Assembly: GCA_900767915.1 (NCBI GenBank)
Contig: CAAGAX010000055.1
Span: 39,803 to 103,802 of the forward strand
DNA length: 64,000 nucleotides
DNA from: Acholeplasmatales bacterium
Lineage (GTDB): Bacteria > Bacillota_I > Bacilli_A > Acholeplasmatales > Anaeroplasmataceae
Direction of reading: 5' to 3'
The stretch's first letter is position 1. Every line of letters starts with the position of its first letter. The notes under the pieces were generated by a model. The model did no database searches. It was not told the DNA's origin and saw only the letters and a list, made by a program, of their open reading frames with translations. A program made the position numbers and the translations under genes. This document shows, one piece after another, positions 1 through 9,099 of the stretch.

Positions 1-496
1 TAGCTAATGCATCATATAATTTAACAATATCATTTTCACATGTATCAAGTGAAGCTATAACTTCTTCAACCTCACTACTTCTTACATGCTCTTCTAATCT
101 AAATAGCTTTTTTAAACTATATAAATTAGAAGCTATATCTCTATCTTCCTTACACCAATCTAATATAACCTTGCCAACCTTAAGCATCTCAGGATCAGCA
201 AAAGCCATCTTTTGACTAAAGTCACTATAAATACCATATACTCTATTTAAATCCTTTTGACTATCTAAATTCTTTTGATTTAAATCCTTTTTCATATAAG
301 CATAATTAAATATCTTTTCTAATAAAAGACTTGCATCTTTACTTTTTAATAAAAATTCTTTAAATAAAGCCTTATCATTTAATTTTCCTTTATAGCTTAA
401 TAAATCATCACTTAAATGCTGGAATTTTTCTAAATCATTATTCCAATCCTCTTTAGTTTTATAAATAATACTTAAATTCCATTCTAAATTTTCCAT
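1..496 (-). CDS. pepF: Oligoendopeptidase F-like M3 metallopeptidase, N-terminal part (runs off the left edge)
   Basis: Cytoplasmic zinc oligopeptidase of family M3, expected to trim short peptides. Only the first 165 codons are present, read from the ATG at 496; the HExxH catalytic region lies outside the window. The start MENLEWNLSIIY, with a Trp-Asn-Leu block followed by a helical N-terminal domain (DLEKFQ, KDLNQKN), is typical of PepF/PepB proteins. A good site, AGGAGAAT, lies just upstream. The gene begins 10 nt after the end of the ABC exporter gene, so it is probably cotranscribed with that pair. The assignment rests on N-terminal resemblance only. Confidence 0.72.
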   Translation of the reverse strand, partial: MENLEWNLSIIYKTKEDWNNDLEKFQHLSDDLLSYKGKLNDKALFKEFLLKSKDASLLLEKIFNYAYMKKDLNQKNLDSQKDLNRVYGIYSDFSQKMAFADPEMLKVGKVILDWCKEDRDIASNLYSLKKLFRLEEHVRSSEVEEVIASLDTCENDIVKLYDALA

Positions 497-506
497 TATT
501 ATTCTC

Positions 507-2348
507 CTATTCTAATTCCAAATTACCAGTTGAAAGCTCATAATAAACTCCTTTAAGCTTAATTAAATCATCATGATCTCCACGTTCAATAATTTTTCCT
601 TTATCTAATACCATTATAGCATTAGAATTCTTTACTGTCGATAACCTATGTGCAATTACAAATACAGTTCTATTCTCCATTAGCCTATCCATACCCTTTT
701 CAACTAATGATTCTGTTCTAGTATCAATAGATGATGTAGCCTCATCTAATATCAAAATAGGGCATTTTGAAATAGCAGCTCTAGCAATAGATAATAATTG
801 TCTTTGTCCTTGGGATAAATTACTTCCATCTCCATAGATCATTGTATCTAGGCCATTAGGTAATCTTTTTATAAAGCCCCATGCATTGGCAAGCTTACAT
901 GCTTCAATAACTTCAGAATCAGTTGCTTCTAAATTACCATATTTTATATTTTCTTTAATTGTACCAGTAAATAAATGAGTATCTTGTAATACAATTCCTA
1001 ATGAGTGTCTCAAATCATTCTTTTTAATAGCTTTAATATTAATTCCATCAATAGTTATTGTACCACCTTCTATTTCATAGAATCTATTAATTAAGTTAGT
1101 AATAGTGGTTTTTCCTGCACCAGTAGAACCAACAAAGGCTATTTTTTGACCTGGCTTTGCATAAAGGCTTAAATCAGTTAATATTCTTTTACCATCAATA
1201 TATGAAAAATCAACATTATAAAATCTTACATCACCCTTTAATAATGTTAAATTACCATTATCATTCCAAGCAAATATTTCAGTTTTTTCATTAGTAATAA
1301 CAAGCTTATCATTTTGATATTCGGCATTAACTAATGTTACATTTCCTTCATCAATTTCACTTTCTTCATCCATAATTCTAAAGATTCTTTCAGCTCCAGC
1401 TAAACCATTTAATAAAATATTAGCTTGATTTGTAAATTGATTAATAGGTAAAGCACCCTGACGAACAAATACTAAATAAGAAGAGATTCCACCAATAGTT
1501 AATGTAGATATAGGAATATATTTCATTGCAATTAAGCCACCTATAATTGCGACTATAGCATAATTTATATATGATATGGCAACTACCATTGGGACCATTG
1601 AAAAAGAAAATCTTAAGGCTTGATAATTAACACGTCTTAATTGTTCATTTTTTTGTCTAAAAATTTCATTGTTATCTTTTTCATGATTAAATACCTTTAC
1701 TACCTTTAAGCCAGTTACAGTTTCTTCTATAAAGCCATTAGCAGAAGCTAATACCTTACTTGATTCATAAAAGGCATTTTTGCTTTTCTTTGAGGCAAAA
1801 ATAATATAAGTAAACATAATAATATAAAACATAAAGCAAATAAGTGATAATAGCCAATTAATAATAAATATTATAACAATTAATCCTACTATTTGAATAA
1901 AATTAGTTATCAGCATTGCAAAGGCATTATTTAATGCATCAGATAAAGAATCTATATCATTAATATAATTACTCATTATTTCTCCATGAGTTCTTCTATC
2001 AAAATAAGATAATGGTAATGTTTCCATTTTATTAAACATATCACTTCTCATTTCATATATAACCTTTTGAGCGAAGGAGGCCATTATTTGAGTATAGCCT
2101 AATGTAGATAAAACACCTATTAAATAAATAGAAGCCTCAAGAACTAGCATTTTCCATAGGTCATTAAAGTATTCATCCTTAGTATATTTATCAATAATAG
2201 GCTGTAAAAAGTAAATCCCTAATAAATTAGATAAAGCTGATAATATAACTAAGATTGCAACTACAAGTAAAATTAGCTTATGTCTACCCATATATTTAAG
2301 TAATCTTTTAATTGTCATTTTAAAATTTTGAGGTCTTTTATTCTTCAT
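507..2348 (-). CDS. Heterodimeric ABC exporter, subunit with the intact ATP site
   Basis: Type IV (exporter-fold) multidrug or lipid-type ABC half-transporter, 613 aa, inner membrane. Six hydrophobic segments occupy about residues 20-320. The ATPase domain follows from about 375, with Walker A GSTGAGKTT, a signature LSQGQ, Walker B LILDEATSSID and switch histidine IAHRL. All catalytic residues are canonical. It overlaps the upstream partner gene by 11 nt and has its own GGAGGAAACT ribosome site. Together the two match the LmrCD/BmrCD-type heterodimers, in which one site is degenerate. The substrate cannot be read from the sequence. Confidence 0.87.
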   Translation of the reverse strand: MKNKRPQNFKMTIKRLLKYMGRHKLILLVVAILVILSALSNLLGIYFLQPIIDKYTKDEYFNDLWKMLVLEASIYLIGVLSTLGYTQIMASFAQKVIYEMRSDMFNKMETLPLSYFDRRTHGEIMSNYINDIDSLSDALNNAFAMLITNFIQIVGLIVIIFIINWLLSLICFMFYIIMFTYIIFASKKSKNAFYESSKVLASANGFIEETVTGLKVVKVFNHEKDNNEIFRQKNEQLRRVNYQALRFSFSMVPMVVAISYINYAIVAIIGGLIAMKYIPISTLTIGGISSYLVFVRQGALPINQFTNQANILLNGLAGAERIFRIMDEESEIDEGNVTLVNAEYQNDKLVITNEKTEIFAWNDNGNLTLLKGDVRFYNVDFSYIDGKRILTDLSLYAKPGQKIAFVGSTGAGKTTITNLINRFYEIEGGTITIDGINIKAIKKNDLRHSLGIVLQDTHLFTGTIKENIKYGNLEATDSEVIEACKLANAWGFIKRLPNGLDTMIYGDGSNLSQGQRQLLSIARAAISKCPILILDEATSSIDTRTESLVEKGMDRLMENRTVFVIAHRLSTVKNSNAIMVLDKGKIIERGDHDDLIKLKGVYYELSTGNLELE

Positions 2349-4065
2349 AGTTTCCTCCTAATTGACTTTTTACTAATTCTTTATAAATAGTCGATGTTTT
2401 TAATAATTCATTATGATTACCAATATTAACTATTTTACCTTCATCAAGAATAACGATAAAATCAGAATCCATTATAGAGGTTACTCTTTGTCCTATTATT
2501 ATGTTAGTTACATTCTTTAGGCTTCTAATACCCTTTAATATCTTTCTTTCTGTTTCCATATCACAAGCTGAGGTTGAATCATCAAAAATAATAATTTTAG
2601 GTTTTTTTAATAATGCTCTTGCGATACATAATCTTTGACGTTGTCCTCCTGATACATTAACTCCGCCTTGTCCTAAATTATAATCTAAGCCATTAGGTAA
2701 TCTATTTATAAATTCATCACTACAAGAAATACTTATTGCTTTATTTATTTCTTCTTCAGTTGCGTTTTTGTTTCCCCATAAAAGATTCTCTCTTATAGTA
2801 CCTGAAAATAAAACATTATTTTGTAATACAATTGATATACTATCTCTTAAATTAACTAAATCATAATTTTTAACATTTTCATTATCTATTAAAACTTCAC
2901 CATTAGAGACATCATATAATCTTAATATTAAGGATACTAAAGTAGATTTAGAAGAACCAGTACCTCCCATAATACCAATACTAGTACCATGAGGTATTTT
3001 TAAATTAATATCTGATAAAACATATTCTTCACTTGTTTTCTTATATTTAAAATATACATTTTTAAATTCAATATCACCATTTTTTACTAATTTATTACCT
3101 AAAGATAATATATCTATTTTTTCATCAAAGATTTCAACTATTCTTTTTGATGAAGCAAATGATCTATTCATCAATAAAAATACATTTGATAACATCATAA
3201 TTGAATTAATGACCTGTAATACATATGATAATAATGCTGAAATTGTACCTACTTCTAAAGTATTATTATGAACCATGACAGAACCAAATGAAATAAGCAT
3301 TACAGTAACAGTATACATAGAAAGCTGAAAGGCTGGTTGATTTAAAGAGGAAATTTTAAATGTATTCTTAGTTATATTAGAAACATTTTCATTTGCTTCA
3401 TTAAACTTTTTTTCTTCATATTCCTCTCTTACATATGATTTAACTGTTCTAATAGCAGTAACATTTTCTCTAACACGTTGATTTAAACTATCAACATTAT
3501 CCTGTAATACTGAATAAGATGGTGCTACCTTCTTTATAATTAAAAATAAAATAAGTGCTAAAACAGGTATAACACAAGCAAAAATCCATCCTAATGAAGG
3601 TGCCATTATAAAGACTAGACCAACACCCATAAATAATAGAATTGGTGATCTTATTACAGGTCTAACACTTCCAGCTAAGGTATTTTGCATAATTTGAACA
3701 TCATTTGTAGCACGAGTTACAAGTGATGAAATATCAAAATGATCTAAATTAGAAAATGAATATTCTTGAATTTTTGAATATACCTCTTCTCTTAATGTAT
3801 ATGAAAAATTAGTTACTAGCTTAGCGTTAAATATTGAATAAAAATGTCCAAATATTAAAGAAACTAGTGAACATAAAATAATCCAAGCTCCTGAATAGAT
3901 AATAGCCATTATATCTTGATTTTTTATACCATTATTAATAATATCCTTCATAAAAAAAGGTATTAATAATTCAAAGGCAGTTTCAACAACAACTAGAAAA
4001 ATTGTCATAATTAAATTTATTTTATCTCTTTTAAGATAAGCTAAAATTCTCATTAAATCCTTCAT
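2338..4065 (-). CDS. Heterodimeric ABC exporter, subunit with degenerate catalytic residues
   Basis: Partner half-transporter (575 aa). Six membrane segments lie before about residue 320, then the ATPase domain. Walker A is GGTGSSKST and the signature is VSGGQ. Walker B reads IIIFDDST, with Asp in place of the catalytic Glu, and the switch region reads IIGQRV, with Gln in place of His. This is the noncanonical site known from BmrC/LmrC-type heterodimers. The ATG at 4065 is chosen because AGGAGG lies 9 nt upstream; a longer reading would need a TTG at 4086 inside the upstream palindrome. Expression may be controlled by the 24-bp palindrome at 4080-4103. Confidence 0.85.
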   Translation of the reverse strand: MKDLMRILAYLKRDKINLIMTIFLVVVETAFELLIPFFMKDIINNGIKNQDIMAIIYSGAWIILCSLVSLIFGHFYSIFNAKLVTNFSYTLREEVYSKIQEYSFSNLDHFDISSLVTRATNDVQIMQNTLAGSVRPVIRSPILLFMGVGLVFIMAPSLGWIFACVIPVLALILFLIIKKVAPSYSVLQDNVDSLNQRVRENVTAIRTVKSYVREEYEEKKFNEANENVSNITKNTFKISSLNQPAFQLSMYTVTVMLISFGSVMVHNNTLEVGTISALLSYVLQVINSIMMLSNVFLLMNRSFASSKRIVEIFDEKIDILSLGNKLVKNGDIEFKNVYFKYKKTSEEYVLSDINLKIPHGTSIGIMGGTGSSKSTLVSLILRLYDVSNGEVLIDNENVKNYDLVNLRDSISIVLQNNVLFSGTIRENLLWGNKNATEEEINKAISISCSDEFINRLPNGLDYNLGQGGVNVSGGQRQRLCIARALLKKPKIIIFDDSTSACDMETERKILKGIRSLKNVTNIIIGQRVTSIMDSDFIVILDEGKIVNIGNHNELLKTSTIYKELVKSQLGGNYEE

Positions 4066-4079
4066 TTTAATAAACCTCC

Positions 4080-4103
4080 TTTTCAAATTATATAATTTGA
4101 AAA
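4080..4103. promoter_or_regulatory. Perfect 24-bp palindrome upstream of the ABC exporter pair
   Basis: The arms TTTTCAAATTAT and ATAATTTGAAAA are perfect inverted copies with no spacer. The palindrome ends next to the AGGAGG of the exporter gene. A minus-strand TATAAT lies at 4119-4114, so the repeat would cover the start of the transcript. This placement suits a repressor operator of MarR or TetR type. The binding protein is unknown. An RNA hairpin role is an alternative. Confidence 0.55.
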
Positions 4104-4130
4104 TTAAAAAATAATTATAGAATTAATAAA

Positions 4131-4160
4131 TATTAAAATAGGTACCAAGTTGGTACCTAT
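4131..4160 (-). terminator. Rho-independent terminator after luxS
   Basis: Perfect 9-bp stem ATAGGTACC / GGTACCTAT (4138-4146 and 4152-4160) with a 5-nt loop, followed on the minus strand by TTTAATATTT. It lies 6 nt after the luxS stop and separates luxS-hisS-cobW from the downstream exporter operon. Confidence 0.75.
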
Positions 4161-4165
4161 CAAGC

Positions 4166-4609
4166 TTAATTATTTTCTAAAACTGCTTTGTATTTTTCAG
4201 CATAATATTTAGCCATATCTAAATTCATATCTAAATAATTGCCACATTCAATAGGAGTAGCACCTGGAATATCGCCTTCAAAATTTATAATAAAATTCAT
4301 AGCTTCTAATACATCCTTCTTTACTACTTCTATATTATCAATACCCTTATATATTAAATAAAAGCCAGTTCTACATCCCATTGGACCAAAATACATTGTT
4401 TTATCAGAATGATAATTTCTAAAATATGTTGCCGCTAAATGCTCTATAGTATGAATTGGAGCAGTATCCATTACAGGCTCAAAATTAGGTCTTGTAAATC
4501 TTAAATCATAGGTAGTAAATGTAAAAGAATCAAATGTATCAACTCTTGAAACATAAATACCTGGAAGTAATGTTAAATGATTTACTGTAAAGCTTTTAAT
4601 TTTCTCCAT
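4166..4609 (-). CDS. luxS: S-ribosylhomocysteine lyase (LuxS)
   Basis: Cleaves S-ribosylhomocysteine to homocysteine and DPD, the AI-2 precursor, in the activated methyl cycle. The 147-aa length is usual for the family. The metal site is visible as HTIEH (residues 53-57) with the later ECGNY cysteine, and the catalytic cysteine region reads GPMGCRTGFY. The ATG at 4609 is preferred, with AGGTGA 7 nt upstream; a GTG at 4618 would add three residues. It overlaps the hisS end slightly and is the last gene of a cobW-hisS-luxS operon closed by a strong terminator. No pfs/mtnN gene is present in the window. Confidence 0.95.
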   Translation of the reverse strand: MEKIKSFTVNHLTLLPGIYVSRVDTFDSFTFTTYDLRFTRPNFEPVMDTAPIHTIEHLAATYFRNYHSDKTMYFGPMGCRTGFYLIYKGIDNIEVVKKDVLEAMNFIINFEGDIPGATPIECGNYLDMNLDMAKYYAEKYKAVLENN

Positions 4610-5849
4610 TATTTTCACCTATAATATGTAATTCATTTGCTTCATTATTTTCATCATAAATAATATATCCCATATAGCCATCAGCTTCTATTCTATTTAA
4701 AAGTTTACCAACCTTTTTAGGAAATTCAAATAATGAAACCTGATAATTAGCTCTATAGCCATCAGCAAATTCCATAGCCTTTACATAATCATTCTTATAA
4801 ATGATTGCTAGCTTATTTTGGTTTGGAATTTTAAAATCAATATCCTTTAATATTGCATAAATTCTTTCAAAGCCCATTGAAAAGCCAACAGCAGGTACAG
4901 ATTCACCAATGAATTTACCAATTAAATTATCATATCTACCGCCACCACCAATTGTACCACCAAATTTAATGCTAGAGATTTCAAAAACACAACCAGTGTA
5001 ATAGCCCTGTCCACGAACAAGTGTATAATCATAAATAATTTTATAGTTACTGTTAGAAAGCTTACTTGCACCTAAAATAACATATTTTAAATCATTTAAA
5101 TATTCATTATCACCAAGTAATTCTTCTACTTTTTCTAATGAAACTGGCGTACTAATAAAGCTAATAAGCTTTTCTATTGCATCAATATTATAGCCTTTAG
5201 CTATAAGCTCATTTTTAACTCCCTCTGCTTCAATCTTATCAAGCTTATCTAAGGAAATACATACCTCATCTAAATTTTCTTCAATAAAGCCCATTTTTAA
5301 TAATGAAGCTCTTAAAATTTGTCTATGATTAATTCTAATAGAAAATTCCCCAATTGGTAATGTTAATAAAGCTCTACCTGTTGCAGTAATTAATTCTATT
5401 TCAGCATTAATTGATTTATTACCAATAACATCAATGTCACATTGATAGAATTCTCTATCTCTTCCTCTTTGAGGACGCTCAGCACGATATACTCTATCTA
5501 TTTGAATAAATTTACCAATTTGAGGTAAGCTAGCTCTATTAGAAGCATAGAATCTTGTTAATGGTAAGGTTAAATCATAACGTAATCCCATATCAGCAAG
5601 TTTATTATATTCCTTATTTTCTAAAGCTTTATCTAGCTTTTCTCCACGCTTTAATATTTTAAAAATAAGCTTTTGGTTTTCTCCTCCCTCCTTATTATCG
5701 ATATTTTCAATATCCTCAATTGCAGGAGTATAAATTCTTTCAAAGCCAAAGCTTTTATAAACCTCACTAATTTTTGAAATCATGTAATCTCTTATTGCTG
5801 CATCACGTGGTATAAAATCATTCATACCCTTAAGTGGTTGTTTTATCAT
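4596..5849 (-). CDS. hisS: Histidyl-tRNA synthetase
   Basis: Class II synthetase (417 aa) that charges tRNA-His in the cytoplasm. Visible family landmarks are the N-terminal KGMNDFIP, motif 2 around YRAERPQRGR with the following EFYQCD, the histidine-specific LVRGQGYYTG, and motif 3 GGGGRYDNLI with GFSMGFERI. The C-terminal anticodon-binding domain is short. The ATG at 5849 has an AGGT-type site upstream. The gene sits between cobW (9-nt gap) and luxS (overlap). No T-box leader is visible. Confidence 0.96.
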   Translation of the reverse strand: MIKQPLKGMNDFIPRDAAIRDYMISKISEVYKSFGFERIYTPAIEDIENIDNKEGGENQKLIFKILKRGEKLDKALENKEYNKLADMGLRYDLTLPLTRFYASNRASLPQIGKFIQIDRVYRAERPQRGRDREFYQCDIDVIGNKSINAEIELITATGRALLTLPIGEFSIRINHRQILRASLLKMGFIEENLDEVCISLDKLDKIEAEGVKNELIAKGYNIDAIEKLISFISTPVSLEKVEELLGDNEYLNDLKYVILGASKLSNSNYKIIYDYTLVRGQGYYTGCVFEISSIKFGGTIGGGGRYDNLIGKFIGESVPAVGFSMGFERIYAILKDIDFKIPNQNKLAIIYKNDYVKAMEFADGYRANYQVSLFEFPKKVGKLLNRIEADGYMGYIIYDENNEANELHIIGENNGEN

Positions 5850-5858
5850 AAAATATAC

Positions 5859-6761
5859 CTAGCTTAATAGCTTTTTTATCCTTTCTTCATTTAAATTAGT
5901 ACCAATTATTATTATCACTCTTTGAGCATTCAAACATTTATTTATAGTAGTTTCATCATGAGTAGCATTTATTTCATACCAATCATCATCAAAAATAAAT
6001 CCTTTGATTCGTATTATAACACCTAAATTTTTATCTTCAAATAAAATCTTCATTCTTTTTAATAAATCTTCCTTTTTTATATTAGAATTTAAAATATAAA
6101 TAGAGTTAAAGATACTATTATAATCAAATGATAAAGAATTATGATATAAATCATTATAGCCTATATTATTTAATCTTTCAAAATCAAAATCATCCCAAGA
6201 ATAATCAATAATAGGAATATTTAAATAATCCTTATTTGTATTATATGAATCTAATATATTATAAATTTTTTTCTTTACTATTTCAGGATCATTTTTATCA
6301 AGCTTACTAATAAAAATAATACCAGCTGATGTAATTTCATTAACAAATAAGGATTCCTCATATTTATTTTCAAATTTAGGCATATCAGAAATAGCTATAA
6401 CACTACCAATAGAAAATAAATCAATTATAGCTTCATCATTCATAACATCAAGAAAATCATTGACATTAAAAATACCAGATGGCTCCACTATTACATGAGA
6501 AAAATGATAAAGAGATAAAGTAATTAACTTAGTTCTAAATCTTCTTTTCCAATCACTAGATGAGCTATCTAAGACAACCTCAATATGAACACCCATTCTT
6601 TCTAAATCTGAAAATAGTAATCTATCAACATTAATAGCTCCAAAATCATTTACTATAATAGCAATTTTTTCATTATGATTAATTAAATATTGTGCATACT
6701 TATGTATGAAGGTAGTTTTGCCACTACCTAAAAAGCCTGTTACTAGATCCACCCTTGCCAT
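5859..6761 (-). CDS. CobW/G3E-family P-loop GTPase lacking the usual CxCC motif
   Basis: G3E GTPase (300 aa) of the COG0523 metallochaperone type. Walker A is GFLGSGKTT (residues 10-18), Walker B-like IVEPSG follows, and the guanine-specificity motif reads SKLD in place of NKxD. Known members deliver zinc or other metals and carry a CxCC metal site between Walker A and the second switch. Here that stretch reads VVLDSSSSDW, with serines where cysteines are expected. The C-terminal domain is shorter and divergent. It leads the cobW-hisS-luxS operon, with AGGTGATGT before the ATG and a possible TATAAT at 6802-6797. Metal handling is therefore uncertain. Confidence 0.8.
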   Translation of the reverse strand: MARVDLVTGFLGSGKTTFIHKYAQYLINHNEKIAIIVNDFGAINVDRLLFSDLERMGVHIEVVLDSSSSDWKRRFRTKLITLSLYHFSHVIVEPSGIFNVNDFLDVMNDEAIIDLFSIGSVIAISDMPKFENKYEESLFVNEITSAGIIFISKLDKNDPEIVKKKIYNILDSYNTNKDYLNIPIIDYSWDDFDFERLNNIGYNDLYHNSLSFDYNSIFNSIYILNSNIKKEDLLKRMKILFEDKNLGVIIRIKGFIFDDDWYEINATHDETTINKCLNAQRVIIIIGTNLNEERIKKLLS

Positions 6762-6950
6762 AACATCACCTACTAAATTTAAATAATACTAAATATATTA
6801 TACATTTTATAATATAAATATAAAAATGAAAGTGATTACAATATAAAAAAAGTGAAAAATAAATTCTTAACTCTAAGAATGTATAATTCTTTAACTAATA
6901 ATATAGAATTTTCTAACTAATTCGTAAATTAAATGTACTTTATAACCTAA

Positions 6951-6980
6951 TAAAAAATGCATATCATTTTAAATATGCAT
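6951..6980 (-). terminator. Terminator downstream of the 6993-8631 operon
   Basis: Perfect 8-bp stem ATGCATAT / ATATGCAT (6957-6964 and 6973-6980) with an 8-nt loop, followed on the minus strand by TTTTTTA. It lies 12 nt after the stop of the membrane protein gene. A second hairpin, ATTCTTA/TAAGAAT, is at 6863-6880. Nothing gene-like is visible elsewhere between 6762 and 6992. Confidence 0.65.
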
Positions 6981-6992
6981 AATTATAAATAT

Positions 6993-7673
6993 TTATTTTT
7001 TAAATAATTTAGTTACAATTTTCTTTATATTACTAAATCTATTATTATTATCATTATCCAAAACAGTAATATCATTATTATTATCATTTTTTCCTAATAA
7101 TAAATTTGTAACTCCTTTAAAGCAATTTTCTTTAATGTCATTATATGTATCGTAGCCTTTTTTTATTTCCTTTAGCATACTACTATTTTCATAATCCAAT
7201 TTTAAAGATTCAATAAACAAATCAATATAATTAGTTATGAATCTTGTTATTAAATCAATTAATATTTGAATAAATAAAGTTACAATAGAAATAATAGTAG
7301 TTAGTTTCTTTAAATCTGTAGTATTATCAAAAGAGAAAATCTCAATTATAGCTAAAATAATAATAGTAAGCTTTATTATATATTTTATAGCTTTGACAAT
7401 CAAATTAACCTTATGCTTAATATTCCTTTTGATATATTTATTTTTACTAAATAAAAGTAACAAATCAAAGATAAAATAAAATAAGCTTATTAAAAATAAA
7501 ATAGAATAAATTATTAAATATGTAATATTATTTAGATTAGAAAATAATAAATAGATATTATACGCTAAAAAAATTACTTGAGCAAGAAATGATGTTATTC
7601 TTTGAATTTGTGTAATATCCTTCTTAAGCTTTAAAAAGGTATTATATGTGTTTTTATAAGATATTAAAGGCAT
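6993..7673 (-). CDS. Hypothetical polytopic membrane protein
   Basis: I do not recognise this 226-aa protein. Four hydrophobic segments are visible at about residues 25-50, 53-72, 90-112 and 117-145, with a Lys-rich cytoplasmic loop after the second. The C-terminal 80 residues are hydrophilic and end in an Asn/Asp-rich stretch (NDNNNDITVLDNDNNNRF) and a Lys-rich tail. It starts 10 nt after the dehydrogenase gene and shares its transcript. No enzyme motif is visible. Low-complexity Asn runs are common in such AT-rich genomes. Confidence 0.6.
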   Translation of the reverse strand: MPLISYKNTYNTFLKLKKDITQIQRITSFLAQVIFLAYNIYLLFSNLNNITYLIIYSILFLISLFYFIFDLLLLFSKNKYIKRNIKHKVNLIVKAIKYIIKLTIIILAIIEIFSFDNTTDLKKLTTIISIVTLFIQILIDLITRFITNYIDLFIESLKLDYENSSMLKEIKKGYDTYNDIKENCFKGVTNLLLGKNDNNNDITVLDNDNNNRFSNIKKIVTKLFKK

Positions 7674-7683
7674 ATTTTAATCA

Positions 7684-8631
7684 TCAATCCTTTAATATTT
7701 GATATTTAGACCTTAATGCTTCACAAGACTTTTTAAATTCATTATATTCTTCGTCTGTTAATCTAAGCTCTACTATTTCTTTAGCTCCACTTCTATTAAT
7801 AATAGTAGGTACACTAACAAAAACATCATTCATTCCATATTCACCATTTAAGTATACTGAAACTGGATAAATTCTATTCTCATCAAACATTATAGATTTA
7901 ACAATTCCTGTTACTGATGAGGCAATACCATATGATGTATTTCCCTTTTTAGAGAAAATATCCCATCCACCATAGGATGTAAGCTTTAAAAAGTTCTTAT
8001 AAGGCTCGGCTACTATTCTATCCTTATTATCTAAAAATACACTCTTAATATCCTTTCCACCAATAGATGCAGTAGACCATGCTACCATTTCTGTATCTCC
8101 ATGCTCACCAATAATAAAGGCATCAATACTTCTTGGATCCACATTAATAGTTTTCGCAATATAATAATGTAATCTAGCAGTATCTAATGTAGTACCACTA
8201 CCAATAACTCTTTCACGTGGGAAGCCTGATAGCTTTCTTACATAATAAGACATAACGTCAACAGGATTAGATACTACTAAAAAAATACCATTAAAGCCAC
8301 TAGCCATAACACTATTAACAACAGATTTAATAATATTAACATTAGATTCTAAGAATTTCATTCTATCTCTTGAGTCTCTTGGCATTGGAAGTGATGCAGA
8401 AATAATAACTATATCAGCATCACTGCATTCATTATAATCTCCTGCCTTAACTAAAGTCTTAGTATTCATAAATTCAATCGCATGCATCATATCAAGACTT
8501 TCTGCATAAGCCTTATCCTTATTGATATCAATAATAGCTATAGTATCACATACACATTGATTTACCATTGAATAAGCAATTGAAGTACCTACACTTCCTG
8601 CACCTACTATTACTACCTTACCTCTATTCAT
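7684..8631 (-). CDS. L-lactate/malate-family NAD-dependent dehydrogenase
   Basis: 2-hydroxyacid dehydrogenase of the LDH/MDH superfamily (315 aa). The Rossmann motif is VVIVGAGSVGTS and the catalytic histidine lies in IGEHGDTE. VSNPVDV and SGTTLDTARL are also typical. The substrate loop reads SLPMPRDSR: the position that is Gln in lactate and Arg in malate dehydrogenases appears to be Pro by my alignment. Lactate is the likeliest substrate, but a 2-hydroxyisocaproate-type or other activity is possible. The ATG at 8631 is chosen for its AAGGAG site. An upstream reading from 8673 lacks one. Confidence 0.85.
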   Translation of the reverse strand: MNRGKVVIVGAGSVGTSIAYSMVNQCVCDTIAIIDINKDKAYAESLDMMHAIEFMNTKTLVKAGDYNECSDADIVIISASLPMPRDSRDRMKFLESNVNIIKSVVNSVMASGFNGIFLVVSNPVDVMSYYVRKLSGFPRERVIGSGTTLDTARLHYYIAKTINVDPRSIDAFIIGEHGDTEMVAWSTASIGGKDIKSVFLDNKDRIVAEPYKNFLKLTSYGGWDIFSKKGNTSYGIASSVTGIVKSIMFDENRIYPVSVYLNGEYGMNDVFVSVPTIINRSGAKEIVELRLTDEEYNEFKKSCEALRSKYQILKD

Positions 8632-9099
8632 AATAACACTCCTTAATTTAAATTTGTTATTATTATACACCATAAATAATACCTATGTATAGACTATAAA
8701 TAATCTTTATATTCAGCAAATAATTATAGCTTAAATATACGTAAATATTTAATTTTTGTATAGAAAAATATAAAAGCTCTATAAATAATATAAAAAATAT
8801 ATAAATTAAACAATGATTAGGAAAAAAATATCACAAGCTAGCATTCAAAATAAAAAAAATTATATAATTCTTTTATTTTATAAAGTTAATACCTTCTTCT
8901 AGTGATGTTTTTTTAACCTATGACTGAATTATCGTTACAAATATAATAGATTAGTAAATTTAGATTTTCTAAAACTTGACAATTATTCATAATAAAATAT
9001 AATAATTTTAAAAGATTAATGGAAAAATTTTAATTTATTCATTAAGATATTAGATAAAAAAATATACATTATTTTTTATAGAATGAATAGGATATAAAT
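8632..9099. other. Intergenic region between divergent operons
   Basis: Very AT-rich 468 bp with no convincing ORF or structured RNA. A minus-strand TATAAT close to the dehydrogenase start (GTGTATAATAATAAC) may be its promoter. The plus-strand promoter at 8976-9003 serves the 9100 gene. I see nothing else. Confidence 0.5.
8976..9003 (+). promoter_or_regulatory. SigmaA-type promoter for the 9100-10393 operon
   Basis: TTGACA (8976-8981), a 16-nt spacer and TATAAT (8998-9003). The predicted leader is about 90 nt, AT-rich and without obvious structure. Confidence 0.6.

Noticed and set aside
4596..6761. T-box riboswitch for hisS
   Set aside because: The region upstream of the cobW-hisS operon lacks a T-box sequence and a specifier stem; only an AT-rich leader is present.
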